Assembly (NCBI GenBank): GCA_029204225.1
Contig: CM055092.1
Coordinates: 99,762,651-99,826,650, forward strand
Source of the DNA: Diphasiastrum complanatum
Lineage: Eukaryota > Streptophyta > Lycopodiopsida > Lycopodiales > Lycopodiaceae
Length of the DNA stretch: 64,000 nucleotides
Reading direction: 5' to 3'
The position numbers were made by a program, and so were the translations under genes. Within the stretch, counting starts at the first letter, position 1, and each line of letters opens with the position of its first letter. Shown here in pieces: positions 36,205-46,993 of this stretch. The notes beneath the pieces were generated by a model. That model did no database searches, was not told the origin of the DNA, and was given only the letters and a program-made list of their open reading frames with translations.

Positions 36205-37109
36205 CCTGAAGAATGTATCACTCAAAAATAAATTTTGCATTATAAAGAGTACACCATGCACAACTAAATGAGTCATTTTCCTGGAGTGTATGCAGTACAT
36301 TCAACTGATTAACAATGGGAGGAAGAAACTGACACTAAACAAAGATGATAAACAAAAAAATGCAAGAAGTGTTCAATGATTACCTCAATGCTTACAATTT
36401 CACATATCCTTGCCACAACATTCTCTATGGGAAAATATTTACAAATAGTTGGCAGCAGCGAGTCAATATCTTTATGTGTGTTACGGGTGGAATTCATCTT
36501 CACACAAAAAAGATTTACTACATTATTTGCAGTTCTTTTTATAGAGACTATAGTCAAGCTCCAGTGATCACTGCAAAACCAAAGAAGCATTCTATTAGAT
36601 ATATGATACATTGATTACAAGTAAAGATATAGACATACTTGGTATGATAGCATCAACAAAATCTTCATAGCTGGTGCGTATGCACCAAGGAGACAATGTG
36701 ACAAAGTGTTGTTGTCGTCCTTGATGGCCTCCAAAAAAAAATGGCTGAGAAGAGACATTTCTTTCATTGAACCCCTCACAATATCAAATTGCAGTAGGGG
36801 GAAACCTGCCTCTATCATTGGATTGCTGATAGAAGCCCTTCTATCTTTCATCTGAATACAGTCAAGGATTCTAAAGTTAAGAGAAAAACCAATTTCTTTT
36901 ATTTGGAAGAGAATTGGCATGCTGATATTATCTATAGCATCCGATATATTTTTCTCAAATTTTAAATAATCGTAACAATCCAAATATAATATAGGAGTGA
37001 GATTAATGGGAAGAGGGGGGAGAGGAGCAGTATTCACAATAGAGGGGTTGTCCAAAATTTTTGTGGCTGAATCGACCATAGTATCTAAGGCAAGTAGGTT
37101 TACAATCAC
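36205..37109 (-). pseudogene. gene R, left copy: Ulp1/C48-like cysteine peptidase
   Basis: Exon 1 (37109-36639) carries ISNPMIEAGFPLL and ends ILLMLSYQ before a GTATGT donor. Intron 36571-36638. Exon 2 starts DHWSLTIVSIK, contains NSTRNTHKDIDSLLPTICKYF and ends ICEI before a GTAAGC donor. Intron 36305-36395. Exon 3 reads LNVLHTLQENDSFSCAWCTLYNAKFIFE-stop. The order His (DHW), Asp-position (here Asn-Ser), Gln (LQEND) and Cys (SCAW) follows the Ulp1/SUMO-protease family, which cleaves ubiquitin-like tags. Asn at the Asp position suggests loss of activity or a by-eye misalignment. Ulp1 domains are known passengers of plant transposons. The partial right copy at 44700-44934 has VFIIPYIQ, closer to the family's FIIP..HW lead-in. 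Confidence 0.55.
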
Positions 37110-37344
37110 AACATCTCCAAATGAGGAATGTTGGAGTTATCTCCAGATGAGGAATGTTGGAGTATCGGTTCTGTGTGTGGTTATATTAACAATGATCCAA
37201 GGAGAATAAACAAGCTCGCAAAGGTACGATATGTACGGATGTGTCAGTCTTGTGCGAGGGTCAACAAAGCATAGAAGCGATATATGACTAAAATCCAAAG
37301 AAAAAAAAGTGAAAATGACCTCCACATTCGCGAACTTGTGTCCT
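37110..37344 (-). other. probable 5' end of gene R, left copy
   Basis: A minus-strand 62-codon frame (37137-37325) is uncertain. A CTCCA(A/G)ATGAGGAATGTTGGAGT motif is directly repeated at about 37110-37160. No secure start codon for R could be chosen. Confidence 0.3.
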
Positions 37345-37917
37345 CAAATTTCGCACGTGTGGTCACACATGCGAGTTCCGTACAACTCAATCAATGATTG
37401 CCATGTGGCATTCACATGTGGGTATCTAGTGGCCCAATGATACCTCAATACGTTCCATGTATAGCCCAATTAGTTCTTGACACCTGGCAACTATATGGCT
37501 TCGCTCGTGTGATCGTTCTGAGCCAATTGGAGGATAACTTGTGGATAGTTGACCGTTTGACTTGCACGTGTGAAACAACTATAAAGGGCATGATCCCTAA
37601 AAGTTTTTTTGTCTTTCTTTCTCGGTTTTTGGTCATATCGGTTCTATGCACGCCTGACTTGTAGTCTCTATGAACTAGAACACGACATGTGCACAAGAGG
37701 GATATCTAACCCCTTATTCCATAAGAGGATTTTCACTTTTTTTTTTCTTAGGATTTTTATCACATATCACTTCTCTGCGCACCTCATTTTCTCCCTCATT
37801 GTCTCGTCTCTTTGTGTGCGCACAAGAGCGATACTACGACTGTACATATGCACGTCAGGCATAGTGTACTCCTTTTTTCACGGATAGTCCCCTCTCGCAC
37901 AGAACCGATACTAGGCA
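37345..37917. promoter_or_regulatory. divergent promoter region between R(-) and P(+), left copy
   Basis: Two CACGTG hexamers at 37354-37359 and 37565-37570, plus CACATGTG variants near 37411 and 37685. An ACTATAAAGGG box near 37578-37588 points toward P. The right copy has the same divergent arrangement with more G-boxes. Confidence 0.45.
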
Positions 37918-39454
37918 ATGGCTTCCTTGTCTATGATCCTAGTCGAGACTCCCTTGTTGTCTAGATTTCTCATTGGGTTTGGTATAGATGAGCGCATAGA
38001 GTACTTCAAGTCCCTCTTTCAGCCTTTCTTACATGTGTTCAGTATAGCACAACAGAGTCCGGATGTTTTTTATGACCAATATGTCAGATTTAGAGATATA
38101 ATCAGTATCCATCTAATCTCATTGGGTGATTTGTCATTTATGCATTTCACTAACCTTGTACATAGTTTTTCACATTATAAGCAGCAACTAGATAGGATGT
38201 ATACTAAATGTTTTGACCAATTTAAGAATTCCACTAAATGTAAGTTTTGTAAACGAAAATGTCGTTATCTTGACTGTCACACCAGATTTGTGTTTTTCCT
38301 GTTAGTACAGATCCCAAAAGAGTCAGATACATCAATTCCTAGAACTGAGATCCCTTCATCCTCCACTACTAAACATTCCATAAAGGATATCAATCATTTC
38401 TTGGTGGATACTCCTAATAAAGACACTAACTAGATGAGTATAGATACTAATAAGTTGAGAGATGCTTTCATTGGCTCTAATGCCAATATTGAGAAAAAAA
38501 ATTGTTGATGTACATTCTAAATGCTTTTTGGATTCACCAAAATAAAATATAACGAAGATGTGTATATCACAACTGCAGATCTATGTGTTTTTTTCGATTA
38601 TTGGGAGGATGAGGTGCTTTGTCTATTGTCAAGCACCATTTTTGAGCTCTTTGACATTGTTAATTTTGTAACCGAAGAGTTGGTGTCGAGCATTGACTAT
38701 GATGATGAAGAAGGTATTCTGACAAGTGAGGAATGTTTGTCCATGGCTTTGGCAAATGTTCATGATCACGGACAAAGTTTGCCATCTAAAGAGAAATTTA
38801 TTTCCTTTCAGGCCCAGCTGGGATTCCCTCGTCCATCGGTTATGAAATTTGCAGATGACTCTTCTTCAATAGGTGGTCACAATATGGATCATCCCGATCT
38901 AGTTGCGGCTAATGATGATGAATGCGTAAGTTTAGCAGTTTTACTGTAAGTTTATCAGATGTATGTGTTCTATATTAAATTTTATAAACTAAGAACTCCA
39001 ATTTTGTTATGCAGAATACATTTGTGATCGATGACTTTGCTACTCGTCGAGGGAGCTTCAGACAACATTCATCATCTTTCCATATGGATAGTGGTCTCGG
39101 CCACTACTTGAGGCACTTTCAGAAAAATAAAATTTGTGTTGTTCATTCCAAACTCAGTCCAGTTGGAGATACTCTCATAATGGCTGAAAAAGCCTTATCT
39201 TATTATCTAGGTGGACATAAATTTGCTAAAGCAAATAAAATAATCTCTGTGAAGAGCTCATATGTTTGAACATATTATGATTTGTAGATGGGAATGTACC
39301 ACTAAAGAGTTCCCATTATTCATTGTATGCAACAAATATAGAATTGAGTGGTAACAAGGACAATGCACATCTTCTGGATGCTTATGCAAGTAGAGAGTTA
39401 CTGCATGATAGCACAACAATTGGACAAGATGAAATATCAAATTTCACTGAATGA
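37918..39454 (+). pseudogene. gene P, left copy (unrecognised, spliced)
   Basis: Function unknown. Starts MASLSMILVETPLLSRFLIG at 37918 (right copy MASSSTSSIYYRALGSF at 43872). A Cys cluster KCKFCKRKCRYLDC near 38240-38280 could bind zinc. After a stop at 38431 the coding trace resumes at 38521, with acidic text and LPSKEKFISFQAQLG. A GTAAGT...TTATGCAG intron of 89 bp (38926-39014) follows, then GHYLRHFQKNKICVVHSK, TLIMAEKALSYYLGGHKF. After another stop it ends ISNFTE-stop at 39452-39454. The right copy matches at LPSEEEF, HYLKHFVNNKICILHK and TLIMAIKTLSYFAQGHK, with an intron at the same place. Two copies with a shared intron argue for a once-functional gene. Confidence 0.6.
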
Positions 39455-39512
39455 AACTTTGTATATATTGAATATTATGAATACAATTTACATTTGTAGC
39501 ATCTCTTTAGGT

Positions 39513-40310
39513 CTAAATTTTTAGCTTCTTTGTTGCAATGAATTTGCAAGCTTTTCTAAATTTGTCGTAATTTGAAGATCTGTCAAATTTGAACTTTGTG
39601 GTAGAACCACTGAAATAATTGACAAATATAGTTTTGTTTTTCATTGGTTCCTCCATGTTGTGTATTTCGATAAAATGTTGTCCGTGCTTGCCAATCTGAC
39701 TTCTCCATCTCTTGTGATGACCAGACACTTAGGCTTCCACATGTGTTTTCAAAAAATGATGTATGATCTCTTAGTATGTGGTGCTACACATGTCAAAATC
39801 GTAATGTTAGTCTTATGCTTGGATCAAAATATATAGTTGAATTGAAAGCTGTTTTGAGCATGCATACTAACCATGTAATGAGTGATGTGATCTTCTCCCC
39901 ATGCTTTTGACACTGCATCAAAAAAATCGACACAAGTCTTTTATAGAGCCCTCTTATCGATATCAGCAAATTTGTTTTTTCTTAATATTTTAATCATACT
40001 GTCAAACTTCCTCCATACATCAACTTTCAATAATCTAGATTTGCTGGTCACCCTAAGTCTTGAGTGGCAGCAACGATATCTTTCTAGACTAAGTGTTGAA
40101 TATTAGAAGCCTTACCAGTATGGTTTGATAGGAATCGACATGCCTTTGCTCCTCCTATGCTTAGCTTAGTAGGCATATTTCCTAACTTTCCTGAAAGCTT
40201 TTCATCTTTTTGTATTTTGACATGTCCTTTATGAAGTCCTGCTTTCAATAAAACATCTTCTAATCAACAAATATCTTCCTTCACTGATGATGTTGGCTTA
40301 CATTAGATGA
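39513..40310 (-). pseudogene. gene Q, left copy, 5' truncated (unrecognised, spliced)
   Basis: Read on the minus strand from about 40300: LLKAGLHKGHVKIQKDEKLS, then ITSLITW..M and a GTTAGT...GTGTAG intron of 88 bp (39784-39871). Then HHILRDHTSFFE, GSLSVWSSQEMEKSDWQAR and TTFYRNTQHGGTN. Nearly every block is repeated in the right copy at 41850-42480. Compared with that copy this one lacks the N-terminal 1.2 kb. Several stops. Function unknown; the pattern SQ..EKS.WQAR..F....HGG is a useful search string. Confidence 0.6.
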
Positions 40311-40586
40311 GCTACAAACATCAAAAGGGCCGTCTAAGAAATGCCATGTAGGACAAAAAAAAATGCCGGATTTTAAAACTCCGACAGACTTTTAGCTCCG
40401 GTTTAGCCTAACCTTACTAGTAATGTGTAGTTAACATGACACGATTATGACGCATGCAACTGCAACTTCAAGAACCTATGACGCTCATTAACTAACTTTT
40501 CCAAATTTGAAAATGAGATTGTGTCCCTCGTTTTAACTAGCGAGAGAATAAACATAGAATCTCGGGTATGCCATGGATGAAGAATA
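40311..40586. other. junction between the two inverted unit copies
   Basis: About 275 bp without coding signal between the truncated 5' end of Q(-) and the first Q(+) frame. Contains an A9 tract and a TCCGACAGA..TTAGCTCCGG stretch. No retroelement signal was recognised. Confidence 0.4.
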
Positions 40587-42590
40587 GTGTCTATTTTCTT
40601 TTTGGTCTGTCAACTGATGTCTGCAAAGATGTCTCAGTTTCATCTACACATTGTTCTCCCTACCGAGAATGCTCCGATAGCTAAAAGAGGAGTAGTGAAA
40701 GAATCCACAGTTTCTCCACTTGATATGATCGCTCACAGAATCAAAGAAAGAATTATGATTTGTGAAGTTTGTATCCATTGGATCCGAGCTCGATGCAAGC
40801 TCCACAATTCCAATCCATCACACAGTTAGTAAAGTTTTTGTGTGACAGAGAAAATGGTTTACTGGGTTATTGTGAAAGATTGGCGACTTATGGTGTTGCA
40901 AACTCGGTTCAGTAAATACAGAGTTTAGAATGTATGTTAAATGGTTTGCTTGCTGACTATAGAAAAAAAGAGACCGCATTATTACAACCAAAAGAAGATA
41001 ATGCCAGTATATTTAAGAGGCTTTTGGACAATTATATGTAAGAAAATTTTCCATTCCTCGTCCTTTTCAGATAAAATCGGAGAGAGATGTATTGAATAAG
41101 GGTATGCAAAATGTCATTGGAATCCCTTTTCACATCAATGAGATTTACAATTCAAAGTCTTGAAATTTGTCATATAATTCTACCAACAACTTATTTGTGG
41201 ATTTGAATCATTTATTGAGATTGATAGTGAAATTCTAGAATATTACAAGTGTTAGTATGATCAAACTTATTCTGGTGGTCAAGCTAGATGAATCGAAAGT
41301 TATAAAAGGACAAAAGTTGGAAAGAGTATGTATTACTCTCATGAATGGAGCATTGAGCAATGCAACAAACTCAAGGGATCTCAACTTCAATGTGCAATCA
41401 TAAACAACATATGGTGGCTAGCATGTTTTCAGGTAAAAAAATGGCTGTTATTCATGTGCAATTTCTTTTGGTAATTGTTTTGAATACATAAAAACTTGTT
41501 ATTCCATATGTTGAACAGGTTATCAAGGAGGATCACGATTTTCTTTCCTGGATTTTTAGCAGAACAAGTTATCTTGATATCATAAAGGATCATATGAATG
41601 ACAAAGTACTTATTGTTTCTGAAAGAGGTATGTATGAGATCATCAAATGACATTTCAAGGAACACAAGAGTTTCAAGAGATATTGAAGATCCCAACTAGA
41701 AACCAGTACTACCAATCCCTTTACAAAATGTGCATATTTGCACACTTCATGGAGAGGTGAGGATCATAGAGAAATTAATATATCTTCATATCTTGGTGCA
41801 TGGAATACTAAGCCAAAGTCAGCATCAAAACAAGCAATCGCTCGACTAGAGGAAGTGTTGTCAAAAGCAGGCCTTCATAAAGGCCATGTTAAAATACAAA
41901 AAGATGAAAAGCTTTCGGGAAAAACAGGAAACGTACCCAATAAACCTAGCATAAGAGGAGTCAAAGCTCGTCAATTTTTATCAAATCATTCTAAAGAGTC
42001 GTCTAAGATCCAGTGCTCGGTTTGGAAAGATGTTATTTCTGCAGCAGAAGACTTTGAAGATAAAGGAACAACAAGGGTAAAGAAGGTTGAAGTTTGGAAA
42101 AAGCTCCATAGTATGATTGAAGTGCTTAGAAAAGACACATTTTCATATGCAGATGCACTCCTATTGGAGAAAACAACAATAGAGTTTGTAGATGCAGTTC
42201 GGGTGGCTTGGGGCTCAGATCACATCACCCACTACATGGTAAGATACATTTGAACAATGTCTTACAATTTTATAATTTTAGTATAACTTGCTTGATAGAT
42301 TCTAAGCAATGCATAAATCTTTGATATTGCAGCACATACTAAGGCATCATGCATCATTTTTTGCAAAAAAGTATGGCAGTTTGAGTATATGGTCCTCACA
42401 AGGAATGGAGAAATCACATTGGCAGGCAAGAGTAGCATTTTCATCAAAATACACAACATGGTGGAACATCCTCAAAAAATAGTTACATCATTTAGCTATT
42501 CCAATGGTTTTATAGATGACCTCAAGTTCGATACACAACAAGATCAACTGAATATCACAGATTCAAAAAAGCATGTAAATTTATAAGCCA
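40587..42590 (+). pseudogene. gene Q, right copy (unrecognised, three or more exons)
   Basis: The first frame (40587-40829) includes MSQFHLHIVLPTENAPIAKR and HRIKERIMICEVCIHWIRAR. Next comes helix-rich GYCERLATYGVANSVQ and MLNGLLADYRKKETALL, with frame breaks. An exon ends IINNIWWLACFQ before GTAAAA (intron about 41434-41518, acceptor TTGAACAG). Then VIKEDHDFLSWIFSRTSYL, then 41738-42238 (KQAIARLEEVLSKAGLHKGH, KTGNVPNKPSIRGVKARQFL, WGSDHITHYM). Intron 42239-42332. Last exon: HILRHHASFFAKKYGSLSIW, SSQGMEKSHWQAR. The intron before HILRHH is at the same place in the left copy. No catalytic motif that I can name. Confidence 0.6.
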
Positions 42591-42619
42591 AAATTAGATT
42601 GATGGGATTCAATAAAGAT

Positions 42620-43872
42620 CAAATGTGTGTGATCAAAAATTCTCAAATTTTGCATACATTAAATGGAAAAGAGTACAATCATGTTTTTTCATTGTCTCTA
42701 AGAAAAATTTTTGCTGTGTGGTCATGAAGAGACTTTTTCCTATCATACGGGTCCAAAAATCAAACCTTTTGCTCAGATCTATATATCCTGATAGAATTGC
42801 TAGAGCATATAATCTCATAGGAACATTTTCTGGCACGTAATTGAACACTTTGAGAGCAACATCTCTTTTGACAAAAATGATTCTATATGTATTTTTTGGA
42901 TATTTATGCCCTTGGGCAAAATAAGATAGGGTTTTGATGGCCATGATCAAGGTCCCCACATTCACAAAAAAATCTTTTATGAAGAATACAAATTTTGTTA
43001 TTTACAAAATGTTTCAAATAATGAGCTAATGAGGCATTCTTTTGTCTCCAGCCTTCTCTCTCTCTCAATACTCCATGTTTGCTAGCTAAGGCATCAACGT
43101 CAACGATATCCTACAACACATAATCAAGTGTTAGTCAAACTAGCAGATCAATCATCAGTTACACGTTAAATAGTAAAGGATTTTTGTGAGAAGGTGTACT
43201 TACCAAATCCTCCTCATCAGCTTGGATCATACCAACAGCTTCTAAATTGCGACCAACAATAATGGTGGATTGCTGGTCAGGTGGAATAGTATATATGGGA
43301 GGTGGCGGATACTTTTTCTGAAAATCCAAAAACTCCTCCTCACTCGGCATATTAGCCTCATATGCCCTACTCTCAGATAGTATCATTTGAAGGGCATCTA
43401 TGCTACTTGCCCATTCTACCTGGTCCTCACAATCGATGCCATCTATGAGGTCGTCATCATCAAAGTCAATAAAATCATCCTTGACATAAGAGATAATATC
43501 TCATCTTCTTTGAGATCCATTACGTCTCCGATGTCGCTAATGGTCAAGAATGCAATGTCGTCCATATGGTACATAGGGAGGTCCATCAGGAATCTGCTCT
43601 GGTCAATCTTGCTCACGGTAGGTAAGGGAGAGATAGACAGAGAACGAGCCTTGGCAAGATCATATTGTTGTGCTTGCATAGCCTCCTCTACATCTCAAAA
43701 AACCTCATCAGTAATGGAAACTTCTAAAGATGTGCTCAATAACAAATCTCTCTATGTCAAACTGAAAATCAAAATAGGACAAAAAATGGGCCTGTCTATT
43801 GCTAACCTCAACATCAACAAGGAAAGAACCAAGAGCTCTATAATAGATCGAACTAGTAGAAGAAGAGGCCAT
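42620..43872 (-). pseudogene. gene P, right copy (unrecognised, spliced)
   Basis: Starts MASSSTSSIYYRALGSF at 43872, then frame breaks. MQAQQYDLAKARSLSIS (43679) leads to MDLKEDEILSLMS, then LPSEEEF-like MPSEEEFLDFQKKYPPPP. The exon ends ADEEDL at a GTAAGT donor; a 93-bp intron (43111-43203) ends TGTTGTAG; the next exon opens DIVDVDALASKHGV and reads HYLKHFVNNKICILHK. A frameshift leads to GTLIMAIKTLSYFAQGHKYP and NYVPENVPMRLYALAILSG. The order and intron match the left copy at 37918-39454, which lies in inverted orientation. Function unknown. Confidence 0.6.
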
Positions 43873-44099
43873 ATCGATATGAGGCACCGGTTATCAAGGG
43901 GACATAAACGGTGTAATCATGGGCGCGTGATGGAGATATGCAATGTACACAATTCCAAATATCAGAACCAGACACCGGGGAAGCAGTGCAACTATGGAAC
44001 TGTCTATTGGGTGCGTGGTAGCGATATTGTATGTATTGATTTTGGAGGAGGTCGGTTTTTTGGACTCAATATGCAAAACTGAATTCCAAAAATGACACT
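43873..44099. other. 5' flank of gene P, right copy
   Basis: Upstream of the P start on the minus strand. A TATATATATA run at 44099-44110 could serve as TATA element for P. Confidence 0.35.
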
Positions 44100-44460
44100 C
44101 ATATATATAGTCTAATACAGAGCATCTGAACCATACACGTGTTTCGGTAACGTGCGGTCAAAATTGCCACACGTGTGGAAACGATGGCCAAATCATTTGC
44201 ATGACACGTGTACACTTCGGATCCTGACATGTGTCCTCGCACATGCATGCCAACTGTATGATCGTATGAGCCGGTCATCCCGTGATGCGTGTGTGGCCTA
44301 GATCTTGACACGTGTATGCCAGTCGTATGATCGTACGAACCGCTGATGTCTTGACATGTGACAACTCTGTGTGATGACACGTGTGACCACACGTGCGGGG
44401 AGTGGAGGTGTCACATCACACGTGTGAATATGATGGGATGTTCTATAGGTATAAAAGGAC
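44100..44460. promoter_or_regulatory. divergent promoter region with seven G-boxes, right copy
   Basis: CACGTG hexamers at 44136, 44170, 44205, 44309, 44378, 44390 and 44419 (start positions). Two of them are extended palindromes (CACACGTGTG at 44168 and 44417). A direct repeat around GTATGATCGTA occurs near 44257 and 44327. GTATAAAAGG near 44450 points right toward R; the TATATATATA run near 44100 points left toward P. CACGTG is the classical binding site of plant bZIP/bHLH factors. Chance would give well under one such site in 300 bp. Confidence 0.65.
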
Positions 44461-44699
44461 ATTTTCGGCTCATATCGGATTTCTTCGTTCCCTAGCTCTC
44501 CTCAGTTTTCTTCGTTCACTTCCACTCCTCGCTATACGCATATCGCTATCACGCACCCAAAAACTCACATACCAGTACAGCTTCCCCCTCCGTGCGACGT
44601 GGCGATACGCCATCTGCCATATCGCCATCACGAGCCTCCCCTGTCGGATATGCACTTTTCATTTCTTTTTGTCTAAGTTCAATTAATTATGTAAATCAC
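44461..44699. other. leader of gene R, right copy
   Basis: Follows the TATA-like box. A pyrimidine-rich segment with two copies of a CCCTAGCTCTCC/CACTTCCACTCC type stretch. No secure start codon. Confidence 0.3.
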
Positions 44700-44934
44700 A
44701 TAAATAAAGACTTTTGTAATGCCCCAAAGGAGAAGACAACAGATATATCAGATCCAGTTGTGGAGGCTGGTTTGATGTATTTTGTAAATACATGTAAATG
44801 CGATGATACTAAGGACATTGGAGTTGTGCTATTCTTTTTTGCACACAACCTTCATAGTCCAACTAAGGTGACGAAGTATCTTCTCCATAAAACCTCGGAG
44901 ACCAAAGTCTTTATTATTCCATACATTCAGTAAA
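44700..44934 (+). pseudogene. gene R, right copy, 3' truncated
   Basis: Reads KEKTTDISDPVVEAGLMYFV, then DDTKDIGVVLFFF and KVFIIPYIQ, ending where Copia LTR sequence begins (about 44932). It aligns with ISNPMIEAGFPLLQF to ILLMLSYQ of the left copy. The catalytic exons are absent. FIIPYIQ fits the Ulp1 lead-in to the catalytic His better than the left copy does. Confidence 0.5.
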
Positions 44935-45457
44935 AACTTTTGGAAAGTGTGGGAAAGTTGGTAGTTGAGTTTGAGAGAGATTCAAATTTGAACTTTGGGT
45001 ACATTGAATCTAGACCTAAAAATAGTAGGGTTTACATTTTGGAGGGAAAGCCAAGTGGCCAAATAGGGTTTGGAAACTCTATAAAAGGATGTAACTCGTG
45101 GAAAGACACATCTTCTCTTTTCTCTCTCTCATTTCATCATTATACATGGTTCTCTTTGGGTTCTACTACTCATTGGTGCACTATCTGGGTGTTATTTTGC
45201 AATCTTGTGTGTAGAATGCTCATTTATTGCTATTTTCGGTTCCACACGTGTGAAATACAGTAGGGTACTGTAATTGTATGGACAGCAAACATATTTTATG
45301 TTTTGGTTCATGTTTGATCAATATCTCTTAGGGTTTGCATCTCATTTTGTATGTAGATGCTGATTTTTCTACATTGGCAGGATTGTTGGTTTGCTCCTTA
45401 TTGTAGCCAAAGATTTGGCACATGGATTAGATCTTGAATGATCTGAAATCCTTCACA
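44933..45457 (+). repeat. 5'-truncated LTR
   Basis: Aligns with 22490-23012: GTACATTGAATCTAGACC, CTATAAAAGGATGTAACTC (near 45079) and CACACGTGTG at 45243-45252, ending CTTCACA. More diverged from the 650-bp LTRs than they are from one another. Confidence 0.85.
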
Positions 45458-45470
45458 TGGTATCAGAGCT
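45458..45470 (+). other. primer binding site
   Basis: TGGTATCAGAGCT, a perfect match to the common plant Copia site, abutting the LTR end. Confidence 0.9.
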
Positions 45471-46021
45471 ATTGTGTTTCATGTTATGAAAGGATCAGCC
45501 ATCTTTAGCAGGGATTTTGGAGGAGTTACCAATGCTAGAGCATGCTAGATTGATCTCTACTAAAAAATCAGCATTTTTGCATGTATAGAATTGATCTTTT
45601 GTAGGTCAAAACTCAATATAGGGTTATATACTTGATCAATTCTGATTTCACACCTGGATTACTGGAATTAGATGATTTTTGGTGCATTAGAAAGGTCTCA
45701 TTAGAGTCTACGAGAAGATATATCAAGTTTCTAGAAATTGTATGTAGAATTTGAGATATTCAATTTTTTGTGATTTTGTCAAAACCCTAATTTTGACTGG
45801 ATCTCTAGTTTGTGAGATTACTGAACTTCATTAGATTGAAGATAGATCATAGGTTGATCAAGATTTCACTATTCTATGTGCTGATTTTCTAGCTAGAAGT
45901 GCTAGAAGATATTTGAGAGGTTCCATATGTTTGTGATTTCTTCTTGAGTTAATTTGTTGACATTCAAGAGAGTGCTTTGTGCATTGGAACAGGTTGAAAG
46001 AGAAGATCAGGTCACTTCAAC

Positions 46022-46993
46022 ATGGCTACAAGTGGTGGATTTATGTTGGAGAGCAATGATAGGCTTACCTCAATCAACTATTCTACTTGGAAGGTGAGGA
46101 TGGAGTCCTTATTGGAGATGAATGAGTTGATGGAGATTGTTGCAGGTGTGGAGGAGAGGCCTCAAGCAACTCAATATCAAATGAGGTATGACAAGAGAGC
46201 AAAGAAAGCTCTACACATGATTAAGATGAATGTTACCAATGAACTTCTCAAGGAAGTTGGTAAGTGCACATCATCTTTGGAGGCTTGGGAAGCTTTGAAA
46301 AAGCTTTATAGATCCAAGCCTACATCAAGAGTGCTTACTCTTAGGAGGCAAATCTTTCAAAGTTTGCAAAAGAAGGAAGAGAGTACTCATGATTTTGTTT
46401 TAAGGGTTAAAGCATTCAATGATGAGTTAGCATGTATTGATGAAATCATTAAGGAGGTAGAACTTGTTCAAGTTATACTTAATGGCTTGTTGGATGATCA
46501 TGCTAATCTTGTTCAAAGTTTTGCTATTCAAAAGACTTTGCCAAGTATTGTGGATTTGCAAGAGATCTTGGTGAATGAGGAGTATAGGCTTCAATCAAGA
46601 GGAGGTGGATCTACATCGACATCTCATTATGAAGAGGATGCTATGTTCATCAAAGGCAACTTCAAGGGCAAAGACAAAGGCAAGTGGTCTAAAGGGCAAG
46701 ATCAAGGTGAGACTTCTTCTTTTGGCAAAAAGAATGATAAGTCTAAGTTGAAATGCTTTTATTGTGGAATCAAAGGGCATTTTGCTAATGAATGTTTGAA
46801 GAAGCAAAGAGATAACAAAAAGGATGGAATGGAAAAGGAGATTGGTCTCAACTTTCCAAAGTTACCTTTTAGCATCAATAAGATTGGTGGATCTTATGAA
46901 AAGTCTAAAAAGCTTCCTTATGTTAGATCTAGGTCAAGATCTTCTTTGAAGCCCACACCGGCCTTTTTTTGTCATTTTAACATATCTTTGTAA
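46022..46993 (+). pseudogene. Copia gag, open, fused to an integrase remnant by deletion
   Basis: An open frame of 323 codons from ATG 46022. Gag part: SNDRLTSINYSTWKVRMESL, ALHMIKMNVTNELLKEVG, LKKLYRSKPTSRVLTLRRQ and an intact CCHC knuckle CFYCGIKGHFANEC (46753-46794). After KKQRDNKKDG the frame runs into IGLNFPKL..KKLPYVRSRSRSS, equivalent to the segment before VHSDIHG in the nested copy (about 24970-25090). So about 570 bp including the protease are missing. Open gag suggests fewer lesions here than in the sister copy, yet the element is useless without pol. The last residues (PTPAFFCHF) are unrelated. Confidence 0.9.

Larger units (their letters stand above)
44933..46960 (+). mobile_element. 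truncated Copia element, same family as the nested one
   Basis: LTR remnant (44933-45457), primer site, leader, gag, then a deletion joining gag to the integrase zinc region. The LTR lacks the first approximately 120 bp known from 22363-23012. No RT or 3' LTR follows; family similarity ends near 46960. Confidence 0.85.

Noticed and set aside
43387-44082. 231-codon plus-strand frame
   Set aside because: It is antisense to gene P (right copy), whose minus-strand reading is supported by the homologous left copy and a shared intron.
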